The position numbers were made by a program, and so were the translations under genes. A DNA stretch of 64,000 bases from contig NW_026944383.1 in assembly GCF_033439725.1 (NCBI RefSeq), positions 4,278,001 to 4,342,000 of the forward strand. The letters are read 5' to 3'. This DNA is from Neurospora tetraspora. Lineage: Eukaryota > Ascomycota > Sordariomycetes > Sordariales > Sordariaceae. Below the pieces are notes generated by a model. That model worked only from the letters and a program-made list of their open reading frames with translations, searched no databases and was not told where the DNA came from. The first letter of the stretch is position 1. Each line of letters begins with the position of its first letter. Positions 12,624 to 24,263 of this stretch are shown in pieces.

Positions 12624-14996
12624 ATGTCGACAATACAACAGTTGAAGAACTTCATCCGACACGGTATGTTTGCTTGAGATGCTTGCTTGCACCTGCCCAC
12701 ACTCAGTGCCTCTCACCTACCGTCTCCTCGCGCCCACTCCCCCCTTCCCTCTGGCAAGGAATCACAAGCTAATATAGGCCTTATCAAACAGGAAAGCAAG
12801 CCCGCACTGCAAACCCTGAGGAGCCGGCGCGGACAAAACATGCCGACCACTCTACCACGCATCATCACCACCAGCCCACAAAGATGGCGGCCCCTGTCTC
12901 AGAACCCAACCTAGGAGGCTCTCCGCCACGCAACCACCAAGCGCCCGTTCAAGATGCCTACTCGACCACGCAAGTTGATGGCCACAACCGTGTTGCCCAG
13001 GCTGGCCATGCCGCTGCCCATCATGCCGAGGTCGATCAAAACCTAGCAGCCAAGGCCAAGTCAAAGACCAAGATCCCCGACGAGAACATTGCCAGGCTTG
13101 TTGCCGAAGAGAACGCGAGCAAGAGCAAGTTTCCCAAGTACCCCGGCCTTGAGCGATGGGAGCTCGTCGAGAAGATGGGCGACGGCGCCTTCAGCAACGT
13201 TTACCGCGCACGGGATTTGGAGGGTAACGCGGGCGAGGTAGCCATCAAGGTCGTTCGCAAGTTTGAAATGAATAACATACAGGTACGTGACAGCACACCG
13301 GGGATGCCCTCTTCTTCCTCATCGCCATCCCCGTTTCCTTTCGTCTTTGCCGTTTTATAAGGTTTCAATACCAACCTCCAGGGCTCACTCTAGAGCAACA
13401 AAGTTCTCCATCCGGACTTCAAGCCAAAGGCGCCAAAGGCTGCAGAGGTGCGAGAATTTCTCTTTTGTCTATTTCCATTGCTGGTCGTCAATGTACTCTC
13501 CTCTCCTCATATGTCTCGACTGCTTTGTTATTGACGACCTGTCCCTACCCCGATCAAGCATTGGGGTAGAGACGTGCCCGCCTGCTAATGTTCTTATGAG
13601 GGTTAACCATGACTGTCAACAGCGAGCCAATATTTTGAAAGAGGTGCAAATCATGCGCCAGCTTGACCATCCCAACATCATCAAGCTTGTCGACTTCGCC
13701 GAGTCTCGCCAATACTACTACATCATCCTTGAACTGGCACCTGGCGGCGAGCTGTTCCACCAGATTGTGCGTCTGACGTACTTCAGCGAGGATCTCTCCA
13801 GGCATGTTATCACACAGGTAGCAAAGGCTCTGGAGTATCTGCATGAGGAGAAGGGTGTAGTTCATCGGTAAGTTGACCCACATCATCGTGCCAATCGTTG
13901 GTGAATCTCTGCTCACTCCTTGAACAGTGACATCAAGCCCGAAAACATCCTCTTCAGTCCCATTCCATTTATCCCCTCGAAGCACCCGAAACCCAAGCAG
14001 CCAGGTGACGAGGACAAGGTTGATGAGGGCGAGTTCATCAAGGGCGTAGGCTCTGGTGGAATTGGTCAGATCAAGATTGCCGATTTCGGCCTGTCCAAGA
14101 TCGTATGGGACAAGCAAACCATGACTCCGTGCGGCACTGTCGGGTATACGGCACCCGAGATTGTCAAGGATGAGCGGTACTCCAAGGCCGTCGATATGTG
14201 GGCCTTGGGTTGCGTTCTCTACACGCTTCTTTGCGGCTTCCCACCTTTCTATGATGAGAGCATTGAGGTCTTGACGGAGAAGGTTGCCAAGGGCCAGTAT
14301 ACCTTCCTTTCGCCATGGTGGGACGATATCAGCAAGTCTGCCCAGGACCTTATCTCGCATCTTCTGTGTGTGGATCCCGAGAAGCGCTACACGATCACAG
14401 AGTTCCTGGCGCATCCTTGGATCGCCGGCTCGGGTCCTACGCCAAGGGACGAGCGGAAGAACCCGGTCACCTCAGACGGTGTGCTGCGGGCCTTCGATGC
14501 ATCCAAGATTGTGGATGGAGACAGACGCTATGACTTCCGCTCTCCAGGTGCTGTCAATCTCCGCGAAGTGTTTGATGTCGGCTATGCCGTCCACCGCCAA
14601 GAGGAAGAAGGCAAGAGACGTCATAACATCGGAGCCAAGGCGGGCGTTTCTCGTCTGGTAGGCCTTGACGAGAACTCCGACGAGGGAGAGGATGTTGCTA
14701 TGCATGATGTCGTAAACGGCAAGCAATACCATACATCTCTTGAACAAAGCATGCGCAATGCCCAGATCAGGGATCAACAACAGGAGCAACGCGGTAGGGA
14801 CCGCGAGAGGAAGGCTCACCCACCCCCAGCGGCCGCTGAGCAAAGAGGCTATGGTCAACACTCCGCAGCTGTCACGGCTGCCGCCAGACAACAGGTTCGC
14901 GAACGCAACCGACAAAAGGGCGCGTTTGAGCTCAATCTGGATGGTGCCACTTTGCTCGGACGGCGCGGAGTTAAACCGTCTGCTCGAGTTGCATAG
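12624..14996 (+). CDS. camk-4: RCK/Srk1-type MAPK-activated Ser/Thr kinase (CAMK group)
   Basis: Exons 12624-12663, 12792-13282, 13394-13447, 13623-13867 and 13928-14996 give 632 residues. Exon 1 encodes only MSTIQQLKNFIRH plus one base, so the apparent ATG at 12884 is internal. Exon 3 is 54 nt (SNKVLHPDFKPKAPKAAE). The kinase domain shows GDGAFSNVY, catalytic Lys in VAIKVV, HRDIKPEN, DFGLSK, CGTVGYTAPE and DMWALGCVLY. A family insert lies between the catalytic loop and DFG. The LERWELVEKMGDGAFS start and the insert match S. pombe Srk1 and yeast Rck2, which act downstream of the Hog1/Sty1 stress MAPK. Neurospora calls this gene camk-4. The C-terminal 200 residues are basic and low in complexity; I see no clear calmodulin site. 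Donor GTGCGA for intron 3 is unusual but phase and similarity support it. Confidence 0.9.
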
Positions 14997-16327
14997 GGTA
15001 CGACTGAGCAGAAAGAAGGTGACAAGCCAGAGGCGACAAAGCCTGACGAAAAGCATATCCAAGAGACATGTGATGATGTCTCGCTTGCGAATGAGGCGAG
15101 TTCAAAGCTGCAGATAAGCGATATGTAGGAGTAAGGAGATCGTCGAAAGGATATTCAATTCTGTTGTGCATTTTCAGTAGGAGGTTGCTGGCCTACGGAG
15201 AGCCAGCAATAGCATGGGGCATTTCTCAACCTTTCCATTCTTATCCCCCGTTTTAGCATTTTTCAACGTTCTGGGAAGCGTACCATCATGTTATTTTTCT
15301 TGTTGTCGATGAGTCTAATAGGTTTGACCGTCGATATGGGAGGTTTTTGGTCATCCCATCTCATAGCTCTACATTACGGTGTTGGGGGCCAATTGATACT
15401 TTTACGATTACGATGCTTTATTGAGCCCATGCTTGTCTTACTATCAGCTTTGAGTTGTGTGTTAGTGCCGAGGGATGCAGCTAGTGCTGTTCACGATATC
15501 GTGGTGCCGTCTCGTGGAGAGCATGCAAGGGAGGGCGCTTTGGAGTCGCTTCTCGTGGTGACGTCGCAGGAAAAAGAAAAGACGAGATCGCCGAAATCTC
15601 CGAACTGCGTTGTAGCTGGGATAAAAAAAGGCTGTCTCAGCCTGTATGCTTGCACCGTTGAACGCCACAACCTGGAGCGTGGCGACGCTAGTTGATGCTC
15701 GTGTATGACCCTACATAGGGATGAGACAGCTGCACGTTTTGTCTCTCTCCAACCGACTTTTTGATCACCAAGTCGTTGTGGTCCGTGGTCCAGATCACAC
15801 TCCCTTTACTATGTCCTTGCTTACAATTCCGTTTATGGAACAAAATCCAGGGTATTTGCCTTTCCAAGACCGAATTCGAGAACGCGATGAAATGTTTAGA
15901 CTTGATATTCGCCCTTTTGGCTTGCCAGGGACTTTGGCCCGTGTCAAGGGACTGTGTATGTATCTCATTGTTCTTAAGGGGCTGAACACTGACCTTCCAT
16001 CATGCGTATTAGAAAAGCAATGCCAATGTTTCCTTCCAACAGTGTCTATGTGGAGGAAAATCTCCGGGTTCAACCACCGTCAAATTTCGAAGACAGGCAC
16101 TAATGTACCTCTTGCATCCAGAGATTACACCATGGTTAACCAGATAGACATTGGAACTTTCCAGACATGCCGCAAATTGCTCGGTTGCGAACAAAAAAAG
16201 GAAGGGGAGACAGCTTCGATTGCCCTAAGCGAAGGGCGAGATCTGGAACGGAGAAGAAGCAAGGTGTAATAGCCTCAACACCGGAACCCAGGGAAATCTC
16301 TCGTTGCTCGATGACCATCGAAAAGTC

Positions 16328-16334
16328 TATATAA
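16328..16334 (+). promoter_or_regulatory. TATA-like element
   Basis: TATATAA lies about 200 bp upstream of the ATG at 16533 and is followed by C/T-rich sequence typical of fungal transcription starts. It is inferred from position only. Confidence 0.45.
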
Positions 16335-16481
16335 CACAAGATGAACAGCCCATCATCGACATAACTTTTACTCCTCATCACTCTCATCTTCTTCTCTACC
16401 TTCACTACCTTCACTCTAGAAAGGACACTCACTTCTTCCTTTTACCCTCTCCCTAATTTACACTCCTTAATTCTTTCTTCG

Positions 16482-16508
16482 CAACAACAACAACAACAAC
16501 AACAACAA
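16482..16508 (+). repeat. (CAA)9 microsatellite in 5' leader
   Basis: Nine perfect CAA units end 24 bp before the ATG at 16533. Unstructured CAA tracts in a leader generally favour ribosome scanning, so it may raise translation; that role is inference. Confidence 0.9.
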
Positions 16509-16532
16509 AACACTCCTTCGATTTCATTCAAA

Positions 16533-18155
16533 ATGGCGTTGAACCTCCTCCCCCGCATGCCCTCCCTCTCCGTCCTCGCCGCAGCCGACAACGTCTGCCG
16601 CATCGACCTCACCGTCCTCTTCCCCGACTGCGCCTCCATCGAGATCGGCGTCCCGGCCGAGCAGCCGCACTCGGTTGACGTCCAGCCTTCCACCATCTAT
16701 GTGACTGTCACTCCTCCTACTGTCACTGTTCCTCCTCGTGACGACCACCCTCATGGTGGTCCTGGCGGACACCCGCACTGGCCTGTCACTGCTACTACCA
16801 CTTGCGATGAGGAGGGGCTTGTGACGGCTATGCCCATCCCTACTGGTAGACCTCCCTTTGGACCTGGTGGTCCGGGTGGTCCTGGCAACGTTGGTCCCGG
16901 TAGCGGTGGCCCTGGTGCTGGTAACAATGGACCGGGCAATGGAAACAACGGCCCCGGTAACGGTGGTCCTGGTGGTCCGGGTAACAACGGACCTGGCAAC
17001 AGTGGTCCGGGTAACGGCGGTCCCGGTAACGGCAACAACGGACCTGGAAACGGTGGTCCCGGTAACGGCAACAACGGCCCCGGCAATGGTGGTCCCGGCG
17101 GACCTGGCAACAACGGCCCCGGAAACGGAAACGGCGGCCCCAACGGTCCCGGCTCCGGCAACGGCCCCAACCCAGGCCGCCCCTCTACCACCCTCGCCAC
17201 CATCACCCGCCCTGCTCTCCCCACCTCCACCAGCACCTCGTGCCCTCTGCCCCCCTTCCTCTCCATCTCCACCACCCTCACCGACATGCTCGACCTAGAC
17301 CTCAAGCTCTACATGGACCTCTCCTCCCTCACCTCCGGCGTCTCCTCCATGTTGGAATCCGTCGTTCCCGGCCTCGGCGAGGGCCTCAGCAACCTGATGG
17401 GAGCCAACAACCTCCCCGCTTCTCCTTCCAACCCGCCCACCACTCAGCGCTCTCGCTTCCGCACTTTGCCCTGCGGTACATCGCTTGGAAGCTTGCCGGG
17501 GGGCAATACTACTACTGTCCCCATCAACGACGACAACACTGATGGTCCCGATGGAAATGGCAACGGCAACGGTAACGGTAACAACGGTAACAACGGCAAC
17601 GGCTCTGGTAGCTCGGCAATCGAGGAGTGCATCAAGCGCTGCGAACAAGATGCTATCACGACCAGTCTCGAGCTGATGAACCTGAGGGATTGCTTGGGCG
17701 TTACTGTTGATCGCAAGACTACCGTGGATAACTGCTTGTACTTTGTCGGTCCTAAGGGCGAGAAGTTGCCTATTTTGGACTTGGGGATTGTGGTTGATAT
17801 GACTGGGCTTCTTGGCGAGGACGCTTCTGGTGCTGAGGGTGTGGAGAGTGCGGTGAAGGATGGTGAGGAGGTTGCTGGTGATGCTGCTGCTCCTGCGGTT
17901 GATACCACCGTTGATACCGCTACTGATGCTGCTGGCGATGCCGCTGCTGGTGCCGTTGACACTGCTTCTGATGCGGTCGACACTGTTGCTGATGCTGTTG
18001 CTGATGCTGCTGCTCCTGCGGTTGATACCACCGTTGATACCGCTACTGATGCTGCTGCTGGTGCTGCCGATGGTGCGGTTGATACCGCTACTGATGCTGC
18101 TGGCGATGCGGTCAACACTGTGGCTGATGCTACTGTTGGCGCTGCTGCCCAGTAA
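16533..18155 (+). CDS. Low-complexity protein with collagen-like GPGN repeats and Ala/Asp/Val/Thr tail
   Basis: Single-exon ORF of 540 residues. Residues 1-95 form a small domain with Cys and a TVTPP segment; no strong signal peptide is visible, although the N-terminus is mildly hydrophobic. Residues about 109-215 are almost only Gly, Pro and Asn in GPGNGN/GGPG units. A Ser/Thr/Pro region and a mid segment (about 265-300, MLDLDLKLYMDLSSL) follow. Then comes a Cys-containing block (ECIKRCEQDA through DNCLYFVGPKG, about 366-412), and a tail of imperfect AVDTATDAAGDA repeats likely to be helical. I recognise no family. Gly/Pro/Asn repeats with Cys blocks suggest an extracellular, wall or structural role, but secretion is not shown. 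The neighbouring TATA box and CAA leader support expression. Confidence 0.75.
   Translation: MALNLLPRMPSLSVLAAADNVCRIDLTVLFPDCASIEIGVPAEQPHSVDVQPSTIYVTVTPPTVTVPPRDDHPHGGPGGHPHWPVTATTTCDEEGLVTAMPIPTGRPPFGPGGPGGPGNVGPGSGGPGAGNNGPGNGNNGPGNGGPGGPGNNGPGNSGPGNGGPGNGNNGPGNGGPGNGNNGPGNGGPGGPGNNGPGNGNGGPNGPGSGNGPNPGRPSTTLATITRPALPTSTSTSCPLPPFLSISTTLTDMLDLDLKLYMDLSSLTSGVSSMLESVVPGLGEGLSNLMGANNLPASPSNPPTTQRSRFRTLPCGTSLGSLPGGNTTTVPINDDNTDGPDGNGNGNGNGNNGNNGNGSGSSAIEECIKRCEQDAITTSLELMNLRDCLGVTVDRKTTVDNCLYFVGPKGEKLPILDLGIVVDMTGLLGEDASGAEGVESAVKDGEEVAGDAAAPAVDTTVDTATDAAGDAAAGAVDTASDAVDTVADAVADAAAPAVDTTVDTATDAAAGAADGAVDTATDAAGDAVNTVADATVGAAAQ
16858..17178 (+). repeat. Gly-Pro-Asn coding tandem repeats
   Basis: Imperfect 12-24 bp units encode GPGNGGPGN/GPGNGNN. 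Synonymous third positions differ between units, so the repeat is kept at protein level rather than being a fresh microsatellite expansion. Confidence 0.85.
17885..18075 (+). repeat. Ala/Asp/Val/Thr coding repeats with a near-exact duplicate
   Basis: About 50 bp beginning GCTGCTGCTCCTGCGGTTG occur at about 17883 and again at about 18007, apparently identical. Both are embedded in degenerate GCTGATGC-type units, so internal duplication of the tail was recent. Confidence 0.8.
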
Positions 18156-18946
18156 AGAGATTGATCATCAGATCAGATCACGAGCTTTGGCGAGCTCTGG
18201 AGTTGGGAACTGTGTCTGGAGGATGGTAATGGTACTTACAAGTGTGTTGGGTACATATGTGATGGCCTGGAAAAAGGGACTGTTTCTTTTGTTTGTTGCT
18301 TCATTTCCTTTGTTACTCTTTTTGCATTCATTGGGGACACTTATTAGAGGTTCATGGTCATACACTCTGACTCTGGGAAAAGACTGCTGTCGGAGGACGG
18401 CAGATCTGGCACCATTGAGTAGACATTTACATAGTATCTAGCTTAATTATAATCACACTTGTTCCTTTGCACTTTGGCTTCTGTTAAGCGTTATTACATG
18501 GAGCAGAGTTCATTGTAAGCCTCAAGGCAAAGAAAGTCACTTGTTCATTATCATCAGCATATGTGGAGGTATATTCCCCCCAACACTACATCCACCACCC
18601 CATCAAAACCAGCAAAGGCACGACTGTCTGATAGCTACCCACCCGGTACTTAAGGTCTGTGTTTGGCAGGTACAGTCATCAGACCACCGTGGGAAAGACA
18701 GCGTAGTCGTCAGGGGTGAAGCGCGCCACGTCTGTTTCGTAACTGCCCTCTTCCTTAAAAGAAAGCGGTTCGTTCGGGCGGCTTCGAACAACTTTTGTAT
18801 TACTTTTTTACCCTCTCATCTTTTTGACTATTTCCTGTAGTTGCTCGCCACTTAAGGATTGCATTCCTGGTCTCCTGTTCGTCAGTTGTTGCAAGAAGAC
18901 ATATCCGTTGAGTAAAGGAAATCGGACCTTGACAGCTATATCCTCC
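18156..18946. other. Intergenic between two 3' ends
   Basis: The genes on either side converge here. AT-rich 3' UTR-like sequence; no gene recognised. Confidence 0.5.
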
Positions 18947-20060
18947 TCAATTTGGCGCCTTAAATTTTCCAACCCATCTCTTCATAATCTCCACCGCCTT
19001 CTCCTGCACCTTGACCACCTCCGGGTTAATCGTATGTCCAGCCCCTTTCATCCCCGCCTCTGTAAACGCATCATCGGCATGCTGAGCGTTCTTGATCAAG
19101 AAAACGGGTGCATCCTCGGTCGATTGCAGCGGTCCTCCCGGTCGTAGTTCGCTGGACATGGTGGTTGATCTCCATGGGTCGAACTCACTAGAGTACACAC
19201 TCACGTGTTAGCAACCAACACTTTTCCTTGTCTTCATATCGGGAAAAGGGTATGTATGTATTGTGTACTTAGAGGGATAGGAAGGATATGAAACTCACCC
19301 ATTAGTCCAAATAACTCTCCTCCTCTCCTTCACCCTCCCCCACCCGCCCGTTCTCTTATTCAACATCTCCGTCGTCTTGCCCTTGGCACTACCGTACTGG
19401 TCGCCATTCTCGGCGGTGGGGAAGTGCATCTCGCATTGGCGTTGCCAGTACTCGGGCGTCAATTTCCTCGACACTATCGAGATTTGCTTCTTTTGCTGCC
19501 CTTGAAAAGAACAAGTCTTGGGCGCCCCCGTAGCCCATGACGCCAAAGGTTCGTTGCACAGGAACCAGTACCATGTCCGCCAAAGGTTGCCGAGCGTGCG
19601 GGCTTCGAAGAAGGGGTTGAGCAGGTCGTGCGTGTTGAGGCACCAGAGAGGGTCGTCTTGGCCCCAGACGTCGAAGTAGGTGCATGCTGTTTTGGTGAGA
19701 GGGGTTGGTTAGTGGTTTGAAATAGGGGGGATGAAAAGGAGAAGAAGAAAGGGGGGGGTTTATAGGTGGGGATGGTAGATAGAAAGAGCGAGGGGGAAGG
19801 AAGGAGCGAAAGAAAGAAGGAAGATAAAGATAAGAAAGGAAACGAAGGAACGAACTAGAATCAAGAAACTTTTGCACAAAATAACGAAGCAAAGTTCTTC
19901 ACCGGCGCCGGGACCGTGCCCAGCAAACCGCCGTCGATGGTATGATTATCGGCCACCACGGCATTGCATAACCGGAGGATATCTTTGTATCCTCCCGTCT
20001 CTTGACTTTCCCATAGGATGAGGCTAAATGCGCTGGACCCTGAGTTGCCTGGGGTGCATA
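18947..20060 (-). pseudogene. Truncated S28 (prolyl carboxypeptidase-like) serine peptidase
   Basis: Exons 18947-19187 and 19299-19686 join through a GTGAGT...CTCTAG intron (111 nt) and encode the C-terminal part of an S28 peptidase. It reads YFDVWG, WYWFLCNEPLASW, RQCEMHFP, GGWGRVKE, then TNGEFDPWRSTT, ELRPGGPL and NAQHADDAF. The charge-relay Asp (EFDPWR) and His (NAQH) are present. A further frame to about 20060 (SSAFSLILWESQETGGY) may be the preceding exon. The N-terminal half with the nucleophile Ser motif (GGSYGG type) is not found between here and the aminoadipate reductase gene at 20666, where it should lie. I therefore call it 5'-truncated and inactive. An unusual upstream splice pattern I failed to see is the alternative. 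Confidence 0.6.
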
Positions 20061-20665
20061 TCCCATCATTTGATGGACGGGTTGTTTTGACCAGTGTTTG
20101 TATTTGTGTTGACTGTCACAGAGCAGAGAAATCATACCGGGTGCTCTAGATCTGCAAAGTAATATGGGGTAGTGGTACAACTGCTGCGTGAGCTCTGCCG
20201 CTTCCCGGCAGTGTTAAACTGGGACGTTTGGGGTTCTGGGAGAACTTCATGGGGGTAACATATCTGATATTAATGAGGTCTTTCGAGCTCATTGTGATCA
20301 CGTGTCGTAGTGCGGGGATGCCGCACAATATCTGTCAGTCGGGACACAGAAGAAAGGGCGAAGGTATAGGTGAAGTGCACAACCGAGGAACATCGTCAGA
20401 GTCGGAAGAAGTCGACCAGGCAAAAGGGCGAACAAGAAATTCGAGGTTTGAGTTCACCGTAGGCAACAGGTTTGTTGGTAGAGCGCCATTCCGGCTTGAT
20501 CATGACTGTTGTCTATTATTTGCAAGTCATATACACTATAAATACGATATCTGTTTATATCTCCCGAGAATAACCTTTTCCGATATTCCCATTCGTAGAA
20601 AACCACGCCAAATGCCTTTTCCTTTTCTCTACCCAGATTCGCCCAAATTCAAAAAGGAAAACTGC
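20061..20665. other. Intergenic between S28 remnant and aminoadipate reductase 3' end
   Basis: No gene supported. The missing half of the S28 peptidase would be expected here but no S28 motif is readable. Confidence 0.45.
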
Positions 20666-23600
20666 TTAGTGAGCACCACCACGACCACCGGTAGCACCAA
20701 CCGCCAGAGCCTTGAGAACCTCAGGCTGGATCTGCGGCAGAGGACGACCTTTCTCGGTAGGCTTAGGGACATAGTTGATCTCAGAGAGGTAAGCAAGGAA
20801 CTTGCCGACCTCCTCCCTGCCAATACCACTGCCAGTGGAGTCATCAACGCCAGTCCACTTGTCAGCATCAGCCTTCAGGACAGCCACGGCGTTCCTGTCG
20901 TCCATCTCAGGGGCACGAGTGTTGGCGGGAAGGTCGTTCATGCAGAAGTGGTAGAGCGGCATGAGAGCGTGCTGCTCCTGATCCTTCACCAAGGAACCGG
21001 CAGAAACAAACTTCTCGAGCTCGTCCTTCCACTCCTCGTAGCTAGTCTCGGGAGTCTTGTAACCGTAGTACTCCAAAATGGCGAGGTACTCGTTCATGCG
21101 GAGACGAGGATGGGCGGTGACGTGGATGACGTGCACGCCGCTGGGGATGGGGTTGAGCGCAGCAGCCACGACGGTACGAGCGACGTGGTTGACGGGAACG
21201 GCGTTGACGGTGTTGACGATGTGGGGACGCGAGGAAATCTGGATGCAGCCCTTGAGCATGCGGACCAAGAAATCATCGACGTTGCACACACCGGTGTTGG
21301 CATCACCCAAGATGTAGCCAGGACGGACGACAGAACCCAGGAGACCACGCTTGCCGGCTTCGCGGACAAGCTGCTCAGAGACCCACTTGGTCTGACCGTA
21401 ACCAGTTCCGAGACCAGTACGGCTGCCCTCCATATCGTCGGACTCCATGATGGCACCCCGTCCGGTGCTCACCTGCTTGTCGGACAGGTCGAAGTAGTAG
21501 TCCGTGTCGAGGACACTGGTAGAGCTGACGAAGCAGAAGGCCTTAGGCTTGCCCTCGTTGCAAAGCTTCATGGCGTCAACGGTGGACAAGACGTTAGCGG
21601 CCATCATATCGTGGTAGCGCCTGACCCAGTGAACAGTGGCGCCGTTGTGAATAACAACATCCACCTTCTGAGCAAGATCCGCCCAATCGGCATCATCAAT
21701 GCCAAGGTTGAGCTTCGCCAAGTCACCGACAACGGTGCTGAGTCTTCCAGTCCACTCATCATTCCAGAGGCCGTAACCCTGGAGAGAGCGACGGAGACGC
21801 TCGAGTGCCGCCGTGGAGTCCTTCACACCACGGACGTGGGCAATCAGCTTGACGGTGCGGGCCGTGCGGTCAAGGACGTCCTTGACCAGGTAGGAGCCAA
21901 GGAAACCGGTCGCACCAGTGAGGAAGACGGTCAACTCCTCGGAGCCAAGCGCCGCGGGATCGGCCGAGAGAAACTTCTCAGGAAGCTGAGCCAAAAGCTC
22001 ATCCAAAGACTTGGCGTACTCATCCTGACCAGCCTCGGCGGTGACGCCGCTGGTCTCCTCTCCGAGGAGCTTATCTACCTGAGCACAGAAACCAGCGAGG
22101 CTAGGGTGCTCGTAGAGAATGTTGATAGACACATCCCTGCCAATCGCCTTACGAATGTTCAGGAGGAACTGCTGAGCCAACAAACTGTGACCACCCAGAT
22201 CGAAGAAGGCGTTCTCACGCTTGATGGTCTGGGGGTTAAGACCGCTAATCACATCAGCCCAGAGTTGGGCCACGGTGCGCTCGGTCTCGGTAAGCGACTC
22301 CCAGTTCTTGAGGTCCTCCTCGGAGGCATCCTCAACACGCTCAGCCACATCGGGGAAAGGAAGGTTAGGCTTGTCAACCTTGCCGTTGGGGTTCAGAGGC
22401 ATCTTCTTGAGGACGACATAAATGTTGGGGACAGCGTAGGTAGGCAGACGAGCGCCCAGGTGATCGCGGATCTCGGCCTGCATGCGCCTGTACTTCTTGA
22501 GGTAGACGGTGACGGGACCCATCTCGACACCCTCGTCCTCGACATCAGCGAGGCCACGGACCTCGAGCCACTTGAGCCATTCCTTGTGCTCAGGGACGAT
22601 GTAGCTGACAAGAGTCGCCTCCTCGTTACGATCTCTCCGCACAAGGGTCTTGCAGTCACGGATAAGAGGGCTTTGGCTCAAGTTGCTGTCAATGTCGTTG
22701 AGCTCGATACGGAAACCACGGATCTTGACTTGATCATCGGCGCGGCCGACACATTCGACATCTCCAGACTCAAGGTAGCGTCCAAGATCGCCAGTGCGGT
22801 AGAGTCTGTCTCTGGGACCCTTGTAGTACTTTCTCCACGGCTCGTTCTTGTTGAGCTTGGCGTCCGCCTCAACCCACTTGTTGTTGTCGACAAACCAGTT
22901 GTTCAAGAACTTCTGGTCGTTCATGGCCTTGTCGCCGAGATAGCCTTCGGCAAGACCGGCAGCACGAACGTAGATCTCTCCAACCTCGCCAACCTTGCAC
23001 TGCTGCTCGCGATTCTCCCGGTTGACGACCAGGAGCTGGACGTTTTGCATGCCCGTGCCCGCAGGGACGGTATCCTTGAGCTCTCTTTCGAGGAAGTCAG
23101 GGTCCCTGTTGCGGCTGGGAATCTCGAAGTAACTGACAGCACGCTGGGTCTCGGTAGTGCCGTACATGTTGATGATGTTGGCATTCTCAGCCAAACGTCT
23201 CAACGCACGACAGTCGCGGGTGGTCAGAACATCGCCGACGAAGAAGACATGCTCCAGGCTGGGGAACTCAGCGGAAGCGCCACCAACGAGAATCTGACCC
23301 ATGGCGGGAGTAAGATGGGTAACGGTGGGATTGTGCTCCCTCATCCACTCAGCAAGCTTCTCATGCTGGATATCCTCGCGGGATGGGACAAGGAGCTGGG
23401 CGCCAAGGAAGAGGGGGGTGAAGATATCGCGCTGTACTGGGTCGTGGGCAATGCCGGAAAGGAGGGTGTATCTGCTCTCGGAGGAGAGGTTGAAGCGCTC
23501 AGCCATCCAGCCGAAGTACCTGACCAGACTGTAGTGACGACCGAGGACACCCTTGGGGCGACCCTCACTTCCGGAAGTGAAGGATAGTGTGGGGTTCGAG

Positions 23601-24263
23601 TCGGGACCGACGATGACATCGGGAGGCGCGGATGCCAATTGCCTTACTTCGGCAAAGATATCCTTGCCATCGACCTCTCCACCGTAGAGGATACCATCGT
23701 CGCGAAGGCGCAAGTCTGGTACGTCGGTCTTGAGCTTGAGCTCGTCGTCAATGTATTTCTGGACCAAGGGGGCCAATGGGCCGTTCTCGTCTGTGGCACG
23801 GCCAATTCGTAGGAGCGCACTGGGCTGGGCGACCTCGAGGTAGATCTGCTGTCTTGCCGGGGGATAGGCAGGGTCGAGAACTGTCATGGTTGCGCCAGAA
23901 GTCTACATATGCAAGGTACCCAGTTAGACACGAATGCGGCTGGTACCATGTTATCACAGAGGCACTACTACATACCAGAATACCCATGAGGGCCACCACC
24001 AGGTCGACGGAACGATGGGCCCAAATCATGACGACATCGCCATTTGTGATGCCGGCCTTGTGCAGGTACCAGGCTAGTGTGTTGGAGGCCTCGTAGATCT
24101 GGCGGTATGTGAAACGTCTCTCTGGTGTTGTGGAAGTCTTGGTCTCGACGACGCATGTCCTTTCGGGGTGCGCCTCGGCGTTGCGTCTAAAGTGCTCCTG
24201 GATGGAACCGACATATCCGGACCAGTCGAGGTCGATTGTGGGATCGGGTAATACGGACGCCAT
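20666..24263 (-). CDS. lys2: L-2-aminoadipate reductase (LYS2 type, large subunit)
   Basis: Exons 24263-23976 and 23902-20666 (intron GTATGT...TGTAG, 73 nt) give 1,174 residues, the usual family length. The adenylation domain shows LSFTSGSEGRPKG (about 202-214), MYGTTETQRAVSYFEIP, YRTGDLGRYLESGDVE, KIRGFRIEL and NPNGKVDK. A carrier domain follows with FFDLGGHSLL, whose Ser (about 667) takes phosphopantetheine. Next is an NADPH reductase domain with TGATGFLGSYLV (about 755) and YGQTK (about 932). The enzyme activates alpha-aminoadipate with ATP, holds it as a thioester and reduces it to the semialdehyde in the fungal lysine pathway. It needs a separate phosphopantetheinyl transferase. I chose ATG 24263 (MASVLPDPTIDLDW) over an in-frame ATG 17 codons upstream because it matches the family start. 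Confidence 0.96.

Larger units (their letters stand above)
14997..16532. other. Intergenic: kinase 3' region and promoter of next gene
   Basis: No convincing gene. The right end contains a TATATAA element and a pyrimidine-rich leader with a CAA repeat that belong to the gene at 16533. Confidence 0.5.

Noticed and set aside
20228-23587. 1,119-codon ORF on the + strand
   Set aside because: Antisense shadow of the aminoadipate reductase gene. Strong GC3 bias removes stops from the opposite strand; the minus strand carries all family motifs.
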